Below are positions 55,431-64,000 of a DNA stretch of 64,000 bases, piece after piece; the stretch's first letter is position 1; the number at the start of each line of letters is the position of its first letter. Below the pieces are notes generated by a model. It was given only the letters and a program-made list of their open reading frames with translations, was not told where the DNA came from and did not search any database. Origin of the DNA: Cedecea neteri (lineage in GTDB: Bacteria > Pseudomonadota > Gammaproteobacteria > Enterobacterales > Enterobacteriaceae); assembly GCF_000757825.1 (NCBI RefSeq), contig NZ_CP009451.1, positions 3,286,001-3,350,000 of the forward strand, given 5' to 3'. A program made the translations under genes and the position numbers.

Positions 55431-56138
55431 TTAGCTGTTTCGCGCCTTGCAAGCCCGTAGCACATATGGGTTATGGTTGCCCTGGACTCTCGCAATACGT
55501 TCATCCCGCTCGCACTCCCAGTCGTTGACCGGATAGCGTTTGTCCCAGGCCTGGAAAAGCTGGGTTTGCTGGCGTGAAAGCGAAAGCTGGTACTGGTCGC
55601 GCATGTAGAAATAGGTACGGGCAATTGCGCCTCGCGCACGCTCCGGCGGTTCGGCCACTTTATCTTTGAAATCAACCTTCATTGCGCACTGGCCATATTG
55701 CCCTTCACCGCCGTTCCACTGGCTGTACATGAAGTTATTTCTGTCGGCGTTAACCTCGCCGACGGCAGGCTGCAGGTTATGCATATCGCTTTCGATTTTG
55801 CGGTAAACGGGGTCTTTGGCGCAGTTTTTACGCCCGCCGTCCTGCCAGCATTGCAGCAGGTGGCCGAACTGCCAGGCTGGCATGACGTGTTCCCACTCAA
55901 TGCGGGTAGCCCGGTTCTCGTTTTTCCGCACTTTATAGCCACAGGACTCAAGGTCCGGGATGCCCTTTTTGCCCTGCCAGCTGATCTTGCAGCCGCAGTA
56001 GAAGTCGCCCGGGACATCGGCATTGATTTTTACGCCTGCGGTTTTGGCCTGGGCGAAGCTGTTGATGCCGGAGCTAAATGCGGGAAGCGAGCTGAGAGCT
56101 GCAACGAATGCAACAGCCCAAGAAATTTTGCGAGACAT
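55431..56138 (-). CDS. endA: DNA-specific endonuclease I
   Basis: Periplasmic non-specific endonuclease producing double-strand breaks. 235 residues, same as E. coli. Signal peptide [21 protein letters not shown]. His-Me finger region [15 protein letters not shown], with [21 protein letters not shown] and conserved Cys residues ([21 protein letters not shown]) for disulfides. Transcribed separately from sprT and rsmE, as in E. coli. Confidence 0.97.
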   Translation of the reverse strand: MSRKISWAVAFVAALSSLPAFSSGINSFAQAKTAGVKINADVPGDFYCGCKISWQGKKGIPDLESCGYKVRKNENRATRIEWEHVMPAWQFGHLLQCWQDGGRKNCAKDPVYRKIESDMHNLQPAVGEVNADRNNFMYSQWNGGEGQYGQCAMKVDFKDKVAEPPERARGAIARTYFYMRDQYQLSLSRQQTQLFQAWDKRYPVNDWECERDERIARVQGNHNPYVLRACKARNS

Positions 56139-56230
56139 TTCTAGAATCCTTACTAAAACGTGCCCGCACCCTAACTGATCGGATATCCAGTTTCAATCGG
56201 CGATGGTGTAAAAATTCCAGAAATAAATGA

Positions 56231-56746
56231 TTAATTACATGGGGTTGTAACGTCGGGTTTTAATAGCTGCCCGCAATGAGTGCAGCGGTATTCTGCTTCA
56301 CCGCGCAGAACCCGATTGTGGCGGCGCACGGTGAGCTGATGCTGCTGGCAGGGGCAGCGGTAGGGGAAGGTATTTTTGCGTACCGAATCTACTTCAAACC
56401 GATGGGTGCGGCGAGCGGGCACGCCAAGCACGGTTTCCATCATCCATTTCCACTCTCTGCCGTGAGGAGCTACGCGGCCAAAATGCTTCCAGACCAGCAG
56501 GTGAGCCAGCTCATGGGGAACGACTTCGTCCACAAAAGCCTGCTGATTTTCCATCAGTAGCACCGGATTGAGGCGAATTTCGTAGCTTTCCAGCCAGGCG
56601 GTTCCGGCAGCGGTGCCGCGCTGCTGATAGACCATTTTGGGCTCAGGATAATGCGTGCCTAAATGCGAGTTGGCCTGCTGAAGCTTTTCACGCAGGCAGC
56701 GCATCACGGCTTGCTGGATGGCGATAGGGAGTCGGGGGGCTTTCAT
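56231..56746 (-). CDS. sprT: SprT family zinc metalloprotease-like protein
   Basis: 171 residues (E. coli 165). The zinc motif HELAH is in [22 protein letters not shown] sequence (here [18 protein letters not shown]), and a C-terminal zinc ribbon has paired Cys ([19 protein letters not shown]). Homologous to the protease domain of eukaryotic Spartan; function in bacteria unclear. ATG 56746 aligns with E. coli; the frame to 56797 is spurious. Between galP and endA. Confidence 0.95.
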   Translation of the reverse strand: MKAPRLPIAIQQAVMRCLREKLQQANSHLGTHYPEPKMVYQQRGTAAGTAWLESYEIRLNPVLLMENQQAFVDEVVPHELAHLLVWKHFGRVAPHGREWKWMMETVLGVPARRTHRFEVDSVRKNTFPYRCPCQQHQLTVRRHNRVLRGEAEYRCTHCGQLLKPDVTTPCN

Positions 56747-56785
56747 AACGGCAGAGAATAATGGGGCGGGAAGCGCGGTGCAAGC

Positions 56786-56808
56786 CCCTCCCGTCACCGG
56801 GAGGGACC
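56786..56808. terminator. Hairpin between galP and sprT
   Basis: CCCTCCCG-tcac-CGGGAGGG immediately after the galP stop on the minus strand, without a clear T run. Confidence 0.4.
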
Positions 56809-56816
56809 GTTAGAGC

Positions 56817-58211
56817 TTAGTCGTGCGCGCCGATTTCGCGTAATTTACGGCCTTTCATCAGGTTACGTTCGATGTGTTCCAGCGAGACGTGTTTTGTCTC
56901 AGGAATAAGCCACAGCGTCAGGACGATGAAGAACAGGTTCAGCGCCGCATAAACCCAGAAGGTGTTGGCGTTGCCCAGCGTGTTCAGCATGGTCAGGAAG
57001 GTGGCGCCAACGATCATATTGGCAATCCAGTTGGTGGCGGTGGAGCAGGTGATACCGAAATCACGCCCTTTGAGCGGCTGGATTTCAGAACACAGCACCC
57101 AAATCAGCGGGCCCGCGCTCATGGCGAAGCCAACGATGAACATCAGCAGCATGGCAATCGCGAAGTACTGCGCGCCCTGAGAGTGGATACCGATGTGCAG
57201 CATGGTGCCCAGCACGCCCATCCCAACGGCCATGACCATGAAGCCAAGCACCAGCGTAGGCTTACGTCCCCAGCGATCCACCAGGCCGATGGCGATGAAG
57301 GTCGCCAGCACGTTAATCAGGCCGACGATCACGGTGCCCCACATTTGCTGCGTGGTGTTGGCAAACCCGGCAATTTCGAAGATTTTCGGTGCGTAGTACA
57401 TGATGACGTTCATGCCGGTGAACTGCTGCATAACCTGCAGCAGTACGCCAAGAAAGACCGCGCGACGGAAGTTAGAGTTGTCCTTAAACAGCGACCAGCC
57501 GCTCTGTTTTACCTTCAGGCTTTCGCGGATCTCTTCCAGCTCACGTTTCGCTTCTGCGCTGGTATCACGCAGGCGCAGCAGAACGCGCTCAGCATCGTGG
57601 AAACGGCGCTTGGCGGCAAACCAGCGCGGGCTGTCCGGCAGGAAAAATACGCCAACCAGCAGCAGCAGGGCAGGCAGGGTAATAACCCCAAGCATCCAGC
57701 GCCAGGATTCGGTGTAGCTGAAGGCGGTATCAGAGAGATAAGCGCCCAGAATACCGATGGTTATCATGAGCTGGTACATGGAGATCATGCTGCCGCGAAT
57801 CTTCTCCGGCGCAATCTCTGACAGGTACAGCGGCGCGGTGTAGGAAGCTACGCCGACGGCAAGGCCCAGCAGGACGCGGGAAACAATCAACACTTCAACG
57901 TTAGGCGCAAAGGCCGAGCAAAGGGAGCCGAGCACAAACAGCACGGCGCCGATCATCAGGCTGTATTTTCGGCCCAGCTTGAAGGAGAGCCAGCCGCTGC
58001 CGATGGCCCCGACGGCGGCACCGAACATCATTGAGCTCACCACCCATTCCTGGGTGTGGGAAGTGATGGCGAAGTCTTTAGCGATAAAAGGCAGCGCACC
58101 GGCAATTACGCCGATATCCAGGCCAAACAGCAGGCCGGCGAGTGCGGCGAGGAAGCAGACGAAAAAGGTCATGCTTTTGTTTGAACGCCCGGATTTTTTA
58201 TTGTCAGGCAT
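56817..58211 (-). CDS. galP: Galactose:proton symporter
   Basis: Inner-membrane MFS sugar porter (SP family), homologue of GLUT transporters. 464 residues, same as E. coli. Twelve hydrophobic segments; sugar-porter signatures [28 protein letters not shown] (in pieces), [49 protein letters not shown] and the C-terminal [15 protein letters not shown] 58211 follows GGAGGGCGTT; the in-frame ATG at 58223 is too close to that site. Upstream lie a CRP site and two GalR-type operators. Confidence 0.97.
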   Translation of the reverse strand: MPDNKKSGRSNKSMTFFVCFLAALAGLLFGLDIGVIAGALPFIAKDFAITSHTQEWVVSSMMFGAAVGAIGSGWLSFKLGRKYSLMIGAVLFVLGSLCSAFAPNVEVLIVSRVLLGLAVGVASYTAPLYLSEIAPEKIRGSMISMYQLMITIGILGAYLSDTAFSYTESWRWMLGVITLPALLLLVGVFFLPDSPRWFAAKRRFHDAERVLLRLRDTSAEAKRELEEIRESLKVKQSGWSLFKDNSNFRRAVFLGVLLQVMQQFTGMNVIMYYAPKIFEIAGFANTTQQMWGTVIVGLINVLATFIAIGLVDRWGRKPTLVLGFMVMAVGMGVLGTMLHIGIHSQGAQYFAIAMLLMFIVGFAMSAGPLIWVLCSEIQPLKGRDFGITCSTATNWIANMIVGATFLTMLNTLGNANTFWVYAALNLFFIVLTLWLIPETKHVSLEHIERNLMKGRKLREIGAHD

Positions 58212-58277
58212 AACGCCCTCCACGTGGGTTTTTCGGATTTGACGGCATTAAGGGTAGGTCAGCGAAGGGCAAAAGTG

Positions 58278-58293
58278 TGTGATGATAATCACA
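58278..58293. promoter_or_regulatory. CRP site upstream of galP
   Basis: TGTGATGATAATCACA: both TGTGA and TCACA half sites perfect with a 6-bp spacer, 67 bases before galP. Confidence 0.85.
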
Positions 58294-58296
58294 GCT

Positions 58297-58312
58297 ATGT
58301 AATCGGTTACAC
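58297..58312. promoter_or_regulatory. GalR/GalS operator O1 upstream of galP
   Basis: ATGTAATCGGTTACAC matches the GalR consensus at 15 of 16 positions. Three bases from the CRP site. Confidence 0.8.
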
Positions 58313-58479
58313 TAACGGTGCAGATTAAAAAGAGGCTTCATTATGATAAAACATGAGATTAATAGTGACTAAAGTCCACGCCGCGGGAAAAAATCAGCTT
58401 AATCTGAAGCGTTATGTAACAAATGATGTGTTTTAACTGAGGGATGATAAAAAGCGATAACAGAAGTCTTTATTTACGG

Positions 58480-58495
58480 ATGTAATCGGTTTCAC
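58480..58495. promoter_or_regulatory. Second GalR/GalS-type operator O2
   Basis: ATGTAATCGGTTTCAC, one base different from O1 and also 15 of 16 to consensus, 183 bp further upstream. The DNA between O1 and O2 is AT-rich and non-coding. Confidence 0.7.
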
Positions 58496-58551
58496 GATGA
58501 CGGCGAACGGCTCGGGGAATAGGAAAAAAGAGGCGTGCTGGCGCAGCGGCA

Positions 58552-58580
58552 GAAAGCAAAAGGCCAGCATAAGCTGGCCT
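58552..58580 (-). terminator. Rho-independent terminator after metK
   Basis: Minus strand: AGGCCAGC-ttat-GCTGGCCT followed by TTTGCTTTCT. Confidence 0.85.
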
Positions 58581-58602
58581 TTAAAGACGGAAGGCTGGAG
58601 AG

Positions 58603-59757
58603 TTATTTCAGGCCAGCAGCTTCGCGCAGCAGTGCTGCTTTGTCGGTTTTTTCCCAAGGGAAATGTTCGCGACCAAAGTGACCGTAAGCGGCGGTCTCTT
58701 TGTAAATCGGGTGCAGCAGATCCAGCATCTGGATCAGGCCGTATGGACGCAGGTCGAAGAACTCACGCACCAGCAGGGTCAGCTGCTCGGTAGAGATTTT
58801 CTCGGTACCGAAGGTTTCCACCATGATGGAAGTAGGTTCTGCCACGCCGATAGCGTAAGAAACCTGAATTTCACAGCGGTCGGCCAGGCCTGCAGCCACG
58901 ATGTTTTTCGCAACATAACGCGCAGCGTAGGCGGCAGAACGGTCAACTTTAGACGGATCTTTACCGGAGAATGCGCCGCCACCGTGACGAGCCATACCGC
59001 CGTAGGTATCAACGATGATTTTACGACCGGTCAGACCGCAGTCACCCATCGGGCCACCGATGACGAAACGGCCGGTTGGGTTGATGTGGTATTTGGTCGA
59101 CGCGTTCAGCCACTCGCCCGGCAGAACAGGTTTGATGATCTCTTCCATCACCGCTTCCTGCAGGACTTTCAGCTCGACGTCTTCGGAATGCTGAGTAGAC
59201 AGCACCACCGCATCGATACCGACGATCTTGCCGTCGTCATACTGGAAGGTGATCTGGCTTTTCGCATCCGGACGCAGCCAAGGCAGGGAGCCGTTTTTAC
59301 GCACTTCAGCCTGACGCTGCACCAGACGGTGGGCGTAGGTGATTGGCGCTGGCATCAGCACGTCGGTTTCGTTAGTCGCGTAGCCAAACATCAGGCCCTG
59401 GTCGCCCGCGCCCTGCTCCAGCGGATCGGTACGGTCAACGCCCTGGTTGATGTCCGGGGATTGCTTACCAATCGCGCTCAGAACGGCACAGGAGTTGGCA
59501 TCAAAGCCCATATCTGAATGCACATAGCCGATTTCACGCACGGTGTTGCGGGTGATTTCTTCGATATCAACCCACGCGCTGGTGGTGATTTCGCCGCCAA
59601 CCAGAACCATGCCGGTTTTAACGTAGGTCTCACAGGCTACGCGTGCTTTCGGATCCTGCTCGAGGATAGCATCAAGGACGGCGTCGGAGATTTGGTCAGC
59701 GATTTTATCAGGATGCCCTTCAGATACAGACTCGGACGTAAAAAGGTGTTTAGCCAT
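58603..59757 (-). CDS. metK: S-adenosylmethionine synthase
   Basis: Makes SAM from methionine and ATP; essential. 384 residues, same as E. coli. N-terminal [20 protein letters not shown] (ATP/Met site), [42 protein letters not shown] (in pieces: [14 protein letters not shown] loop) and the C-terminal [11 protein letters not shown]. Single gene with its own terminator, divergent from the yqgB-speA region; met boxes lie 130-155 bases upstream. Confidence 0.98.
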   Translation of the reverse strand: MAKHLFTSESVSEGHPDKIADQISDAVLDAILEQDPKARVACETYVKTGMVLVGGEITTSAWVDIEEITRNTVREIGYVHSDMGFDANSCAVLSAIGKQSPDINQGVDRTDPLEQGAGDQGLMFGYATNETDVLMPAPITYAHRLVQRQAEVRKNGSLPWLRPDAKSQITFQYDDGKIVGIDAVVLSTQHSEDVELKVLQEAVMEEIIKPVLPGEWLNASTKYHINPTGRFVIGGPMGDCGLTGRKIIVDTYGGMARHGGGAFSGKDPSKVDRSAAYAARYVAKNIVAAGLADRCEIQVSYAIGVAEPTSIMVETFGTEKISTEQLTLLVREFFDLRPYGLIQMLDLLHPIYKETAAYGHFGREHFPWEKTDKAALLREAAGLK

Positions 59758-59887
59758 ATTTTCTTCACCCTAAAAGGATTTGTTTAGTTCAGGCTGCTGC
59801 TCTACGCCGCAGGTGCGGTGAGATAGACCAACCTGGGAACTTATTGCCACAGATTGAAAAACAGGCAGTCTAACAGTTAATCAGTAT

Positions 59888-59911
59888 AGATGGATTAACA
59901 TCTGGACGGCT
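59888..59911. promoter_or_regulatory. MetJ operator upstream of metK
   Basis: Tandem octamers AGATGGAT, TAACATCT and GGACGGCT (5, 5 and 6 of 8 to the met-box consensus) in 8-bp register, similar to the array before metC. The rest of 59758-60203 shows no gene that I can support. Confidence 0.6.
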
Positions 59912-60203
59912 ATTTTAGATTACACAATCGGCAGATAGCCAGAATTTTTTAGGGTAACGGCAATATGTGAGAAATCTTTAGTGGAAAGCATGGCTGACAC
60001 TGCTGGCAATTTACGCATTTTTGTTTTGCTTTTTACCCCTGATATGGGTATAAAGCGGCGCGCGCGGCTTAATCAAAAGCACACAGTTTGTGTTGCCCAC
60101 TTCCAGCCGGGTTGAGCAATTATTTAGAGCCTGTCAGCTACAGTGCTCGCAGCTTTGGCTTGTCGCATACATAGTCAACGTATGCGTGGAGGTGATACGA
60201 GTA

Positions 60204-60341
60204 ATGAACCGCCGTCATTCAATTAATCTGGCACGCCGTCCTGGCGCGCATATGCTCCTCGCAGCCTGCATCTCATGTTTTCAAACTTGCCGATGTTTTA
60301 CCCATCTCGGCGCTTCTCAGGATCCCCGGGCCGGTCTGTAA
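60204..60341 (+). CDS. Possible 45-residue small protein or leader peptide upstream of speA
   Basis: ATG 60204 is preceded by GGAGGTGAT (60188-60196), a nine-base perfect match to the 16S rRNA anti-Shine-Dalgarno. The 45-residue product starts MNRRHSINLARRPGAH, has a short hydrophobic stretch MLLAACISCF and four Cys. The same frame extends back to a GTG at 60090 (83 residues), the length I recall for E. coli YqgD from this locus, so a longer form is possible. It lies 240 bases before yqgB/speA on the same strand. Confidence 0.45.
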   Translation: MNRRHSINLARRPGAHMLLAACISCFQTCRCFTHLGASQDPRAGL

Positions 60342-60367
60342 TCCGCCGTGGTCACTGAACAAGGGCG

Positions 60368-60388
60368 CTCTTGTAATACAAGAGTTTT
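60368..60388 (+). terminator. Terminator-like hairpin in the speA leader
   Basis: CTCTTGT-aat-ACAAGAG then TTTT, 27 bases after the small ORF stop and 55 before yqgB. It could be an attenuator or the terminator of the small ORF. Confidence 0.55.
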
Positions 60389-60442
60389 CTCGTGGTTTCG
60401 CCGTCCTGTCATACAGGGTTCGGATACGTGTTTTACAATGAT

Positions 60443-60589
60443 ATGAAAATGAAACCGGTCGCACAGCCTGGCTGTCAGCGTCTTGTGCTGTCAATACGCG
60501 CTGTTAATGGGTTGTTATTGCAGGATACCCCTGCGATAGTAGTCAACTGTTTTGCACAATCGACAAAATTTGAGGTTCGCCATGACTGA
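60443..60589 (+). CDS. yqgB: YqgB homologue, small protein overlapping the speA start
   Basis: 48 residues (E. coli YqgB, an acid-stress protein, has 43). Shared features with E. coli YqgB: MK-KPVAQ at the N-terminus, GLL in the middle and AIVVNCF near the end. ATG 60443 or 60449 may be used. The stop codon lies just inside speA (stop 60587-60589, speA ATG 60582), so translation of speA may be coupled to it. Same strand and position as in E. coli. Confidence 0.7.
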   Translation: MKMKPVAQPGCQRLVLSIRAVNGLLLQDTPAIVVNCFAQSTKFEVRHD

Positions 60590-62558
60590 CAAAATTACTT
60601 CTGTTTCGGGTTCGTCAGTGGGCGGGCAGGATGTACATCGTTCCATTCAGGAGGTTGCCATGAGCTCCGAGGAAGCCAGCAAGATGCTGCGTACATACAA
60701 TATTGCCTGGTGGGGCAATAACTATTACGACGTCAACGAACTGGGCCACATCAGCGTTTGCCCGGATCCGGACGTTCCGGAGGCTCGGGTCGATCTCGCC
60801 GAGCTGGTTAAAGCTCGCGAAGCCCAGGGCCAACGCCTGCCTGCGCTGTTCTGCTTCCCGCAGATCCTGCAGCACCGCCTGCGTTCAATTAACGCCGCCT
60901 TTAAGCGCGCCCGTGAATCTTACGGCTATAAAGGCGACTACTTCCTGGTTTATCCGATCAAAGTAAACCAGCATCGTCGCGTGATTGAGTCGCTGATCCA
61001 TTCCGGCGAGCCGCTGGGTCTGGAAGCTGGCTCTAAAGCCGAGCTGATGGCCGTGCTGGCGCATGCGGGTATGACCCGTTCTGTTATCGTTTGTAACGGC
61101 TATAAAGACCGCGAATACATCCGCCTGGCGCTGATCGGCGAGAAGATGGGCCACAAGGTCTATCTGGTTATCGAGAAGATGTCCGAGATTAGCATCGTGC
61201 TGGAAGAAGCCGAGCGCCTGAACGTGATTCCTCGCCTGGGCGTTCGCGCCCGTCTGGCTTCCCAGGGCTCCGGTAAGTGGCAGTCCTCCGGTGGTGAAAA
61301 ATCCAAATTCGGCCTGGCGGCAAACCAGGTTCTGCAGCTGGTGGAAATCCTGCGTGAACGCGGTCGCCTGGACAGCATTCAGCTTCTGCACTTCCACCTC
61401 GGCTCGCAGATGGCAAACATTCGTGACATCGCGACCGGCGTGCGTGAATCCGCCCGCTTCTACGTTGAGCTGCACAAGCTAGGCGTGAATATCCAATGCT
61501 TCGACGTTGGCGGTGGCCTGGGCGTGGACTACGAAGGGACGCGTTCCCAGTCCGACTGTTCGGTTAACTATGGCCTGAATGAGTACGCGAACAACATCAT
61601 CTGGGCAATCGGCGATGCCTGTGAAGAAAACAGCCTGCCGCACCCGACGGTGATTACCGAGTCTGGCCGCGCCGTAACCGCGCACCACACCGTGCTGGTT
61701 TCCAACATCATTGGCGTTGAGCGTAACGAATACACCGCAGCGACCCCACCGGCCGATGACGCGCCGCGCGCGCTGCAAAGCATGTGGGAAACCTGGCTTG
61801 AAATGCACCAGCCGGGCACGCGCCGTTCGCTGCGTGAATGGCTGCACGATAGCCAGATGGACCTGCACGATATCCACGTCGGCTACTCCTCCGGTGCCTA
61901 CAGCCTGCAGGAACGTGCCTGGGCCGAACAGCTCTACCTGAACATGTGCCACGACGTGCAGAAGCAGCTCGATCCGAGCAACCGCGCGCACCGTCCCATC
62001 ATCGACGAGCTGCAGGAGCGCATGGCGGACAAAATGTACGTCAACTTCTCGCTGTTCCAGTCGATGCCGGATGCGTGGGGTATCGACCAGCTGTTCCCGG
62101 TGATGCCGCTGGAAGGGCTGAACCACGCGCCTGAGCGCCGTGCCGTACTGCTGGATATCACCTGTGACTCCGATGGCGCAATCGACCACTACGTGGACGG
62201 CGACGGTATCGCAACGACCATGCCAATGCCGGAATACGACCCGGAGAACCCGCCAATGCTGGGCTTCTTTATGGTTGGCGCGTATCAGGAAATCCTCGGC
62301 AACATGCACAACCTGTTCGGCGACACCGAAGCGGTAGACGTCTTCGTCTTCCCTGACGGCTCCGTGGAAGTTGAGCTGTCTGATGAAGGCGACACCGTGG
62401 CGGATATGCTGCAGTACGTGCAGCTCGACCCGAACAAGCTGCTGACCCAGTTCCGCGACCAGGTGAAGAACACCGGCCTTGACGAGGCGCTGCAACAGCA
62501 GTTCCTCGAAGAGTTTGAAGCCGGTCTTTACGGTTACACGTATCTGGAAGACGAGTAA
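60582..62558 (+). CDS. speA: Biosynthetic arginine decarboxylase
   Basis: PLP enzyme converting arginine to agmatine. 658 residues, same as E. coli. The first 25 residues vary; homology is near-complete from [23 protein letters not shown] Lys127 in [14 protein letters not shown]; fold-type III barrel motifs [14 protein letters not shown] and [20 protein letters not shown] (glycine-rich phosphate loop); [12 protein letters not shown]; substrate site [21 protein letters not shown] precedes ATG 60582. SpeB, the next enzyme, lies 206 bases downstream. Confidence 0.98.
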   Translation: MTDKITSVSGSSVGGQDVHRSIQEVAMSSEEASKMLRTYNIAWWGNNYYDVNELGHISVCPDPDVPEARVDLAELVKAREAQGQRLPALFCFPQILQHRLRSINAAFKRARESYGYKGDYFLVYPIKVNQHRRVIESLIHSGEPLGLEAGSKAELMAVLAHAGMTRSVIVCNGYKDREYIRLALIGEKMGHKVYLVIEKMSEISIVLEEAERLNVIPRLGVRARLASQGSGKWQSSGGEKSKFGLAANQVLQLVEILRERGRLDSIQLLHFHLGSQMANIRDIATGVRESARFYVELHKLGVNIQCFDVGGGLGVDYEGTRSQSDCSVNYGLNEYANNIIWAIGDACEENSLPHPTVITESGRAVTAHHTVLVSNIIGVERNEYTAATPPADDAPRALQSMWETWLEMHQPGTRRSLREWLHDSQMDLHDIHVGYSSGAYSLQERAWAEQLYLNMCHDVQKQLDPSNRAHRPIIDELQERMADKMYVNFSLFQSMPDAWGIDQLFPVMPLEGLNHAPERRAVLLDITCDSDGAIDHYVDGDGIATTMPMPEYDPENPPMLGFFMVGAYQEILGNMHNLFGDTEAVDVFVFPDGSVEVELSDEGDTVADMLQYVQLDPNKLLTQFRDQVKNTGLDEALQQQFLEEFEAGLYGYTYLEDE

Positions 62559-62685
62559 TTCAATCGCCCTCTTTCTGTACGAGAGGGCAGGGTCAGGGGC
62601 AAAGGCAGCATCATCGCCTATACTCTCTTGAACCCGTATGAATTAGCGGCGATAATCCGCTCAATAAAAGGCAGTACCCCAATCC

Positions 62686-62730
62686 AATCCCTTCCTCGTC
62701 GGGTTTAACGACGCGGAGGGGATTTTTTTT
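62686..62730 (+). terminator. Terminator between speA and speB
   Basis: AATCCCTTCCTCGTCG pairs with CGACGCGGAGGGGATT around GGTTTAA, followed by eight T. Strong enough to make speB partly independent of speA. Confidence 0.8.
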
Positions 62731-62764
62731 AGGCTTTTTTTAACCCCAACCGAGAGGTCAGACA

Positions 62765-63685
62765 ATGAGCACCTTAGGCCACAAATACGATAACTCCCTG
62801 GTATCTAATGCCTTTGGTTTTTTGCGTTTCCCGCTGAATTTCCAGCCGTACGATAGCGATGCGGACTGGGTTATCACCGGCGTTCCGTTTGATGCGGCAA
62901 CTTCCGGTCGTGCGGGCGGCCGCCACGGCCCGGCAGCGATCCGTCAGGTGTCCACCAACCTGGCATGGGAAGGAAACCGCTTCCCGTGGAACTTCGACAT
63001 GCGCGAGCGTCTGAACGTTGTGGACTGCGGCGACCTGGTATACGCCTTCGGTGATGCCCGCGAAATGAGCGAGAATCTTCAGGCTCACGCCGAGCGTCTG
63101 CTGGCTGCCGGCAAGCGTATGCTCTCCTTCGGCGGTGACCACTTTGTGACTTTGCCGCTGCTGCGCGCCCACGCTAAGCACTTCGGTAAAATGGCGCTGG
63201 TTCACTTCGATGCCCACACCGATACCTACGCGAACGGCTGCGAGTTCGACCACGGCACCATGTTCTACACCGCGCCAAACGAAGGCCTGATCGATCCGAA
63301 CCACTCAGTGCAGATCGGTATCCGTACCGAGTTCGACAAAGACAACGGCTTCACCGTGCTGGATGCCTGCCAGGTGAATGACCGCGGCGTGGACGACATC
63401 ATCGCTCAGGTTAAGCAGATCGTCGGTGATATGCCGGTGTACCTGACCTTTGACATCGACTGCCTGGATCCAGCGTTCGCGCCGGGTACCGGTACGCCGG
63501 TGATTGGCGGCCTGACGTCTGACCGCGCTATCAAGCTGGTACGTGGCCTGAAAGATCTGAATATCGTGGGGATGGACGTGGTGGAAGTGGCTCCGGCCTA
63601 CGACCAGTCAGAAATCACCGCGCTGGCCGCGGCGACCCTGGCGCTGGAAATGCTCTACATCCAGGCAGCGAAAAAAGGCGAATAA
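62765..63685 (+). CDS. speB: Agmatinase
   Basis: Hydrolyses agmatine to putrescine and urea. 306 residues, same as E. coli. Ureohydrolase manganese motifs: [22 protein letters not shown] and [38 protein letters not shown] near the C-terminus. GAGAGG before the ATG. Downstream is a convergent MFS gene, not the E. coli neighbours. Confidence 0.98.
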   Translation: MSTLGHKYDNSLVSNAFGFLRFPLNFQPYDSDADWVITGVPFDAATSGRAGGRHGPAAIRQVSTNLAWEGNRFPWNFDMRERLNVVDCGDLVYAFGDAREMSENLQAHAERLLAAGKRMLSFGGDHFVTLPLLRAHAKHFGKMALVHFDAHTDTYANGCEFDHGTMFYTAPNEGLIDPNHSVQIGIRTEFDKDNGFTVLDACQVNDRGVDDIIAQVKQIVGDMPVYLTFDIDCLDPAFAPGTGTPVIGGLTSDRAIKLVRGLKDLNIVGMDVVEVAPAYDQSEITALAAATLALEMLYIQAAKKGE

Positions 63686-63688
63686 GCC

Positions 63689-64000
63689 TTAGGCGCTGAT
63701 TGCTGCTGCGCGACGCATGCGCAGCAGCAACATTCCTCCCGCCAGCAGGGTAATAACCTGCGACACAACCAGCACCGAAAAGCCTGAACTGACCGATCCC
63801 TCCGATTTCATCACCATTCCCATCAGCAGCGGAATAAAGGCCGCGCAGATATTGCCGATGCCGTTGATTATCCCATACGCGCTGCCAACAGCTTCCCGCG
63901 CGGCATGATGCTGAACGACCGCAGGAATGGCCGCCCCCTGCAGTCCCCAGAAGATATTGGCCGAGAGCATAAACAGCGCAAGCCATGCTGGCTGGTGGCT
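63689..64000 (-). CDS. MFS transporter, C-terminal part (cut by window edge)
   Basis: About 103 C-terminal residues; the frame is open to the last base and the start lies outside the window. Shows the last hydrophobic segments and the loop QGAAIPAVVQHHAAREAVGSAYGIINGIGNICAAFIPLLMG, characteristic of the second-half conserved region in MFS anion:cation-symporter-like proteins, then LLAGGMLLLRMRR. Substrate cannot be told from this part. Convergent with speB, three bases between stops. Confidence 0.8.
   Translation of the reverse strand, partial: SHQPAWLALFMLSANIFWGLQGAAIPAVVQHHAAREAVGSAYGIINGIGNICAAFIPLLMGMVMKSEGSVSSGFSVLVVSQVITLLAGGMLLLRMRRAAAISA

Overview
The window is ordinary chromosomal DNA of a member of the Enterobacteriaceae. 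Most proteins can be matched from memory, nearly residue for residue, to Escherichia coli K-12 proteins (ParC, FtsP, YgiQ, ExbBD, SpeC, MltC, MetK, SpeA), and blocks of gene order follow the E. coli 65-69 min region. A myo-inositol operon, a phnCDEE transporter and several small unknown genes set it apart from E. coli. The genus cannot be fixed by eye; an Enterobacter/Kosakonia/Cedecea-like species fits.

Layout. 1-7.5 kb: ygiW (cut by the window edge), parC, plsC, ftsP, ygiQ. 7.6-12 kb: a HAD phosphatase facing a phosphonate-type ABC transporter (phnC-D-E-E). 12.2-18.9 kb: dkgA, yqhD, yqhC, yghB, metC, exbB, exbD in E. coli-like order. 18.9-21.3 kb: accessory segment where E. coli has yghA-yqhA-yghZ. 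It holds a palindrome-dense non-coding stretch of about 640 bp, three genes I do not recognise, and the last codons of a decayed yghZ. 21.3-35.9 kb: complete inositol catabolism cluster (iolR divergent from iolA-iolD; iolG and an ABC transporter; a second dehydrogenase, iolC, iolE, iolB). 36-39 kb: gss, an orphan secreted protein gene, and tRNA-Phe followed by a hairpin repeat array that contains a second copy of the tRNA 3' end. 39.4-64 kb: speC, mltC-yggX-mutY, trmB-yggL, yggN, ansB, hemW-rdgB-yggU-yggT-yggS, yggR, hicAB, ruvX-yqgE-gshB-rsmE, endA, sprT, galP, metK, yqgB-speA-speB, and a partial MFS transporter.

Functional themes. Polyamine metabolism is well represented: SpeC makes putrescine from ornithine, SpeA and SpeB make it from arginine via agmatine, MetK supplies the SAM needed for spermidine, and Gss conjugates spermidine to glutathione made by GshB. 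Methionine control is visible as MetJ-box arrays before metC and metK. The iol cluster should convert imported inositol to central metabolites, with IolC carrying a fused C-terminal domain in place of a separate aldolase gene.

The most unusual signals are intergenic. A hairpin with the loop GT-CGGGA-AC recurs in two loci 19 kb apart (downstream of exbD and downstream of tRNA-Phe). The tRNA-Phe trailer array resembles the rtT repeats of the E. coli tyrT operon and shows pairing-preserving changes between units. Also notable are twin GalR-like operators 183 bp apart upstream of galP, a 45-codon ORF with a perfect Shine-Dalgarno in the speA leader, and a HicB antitoxin frame that runs on antisense into ruvX.
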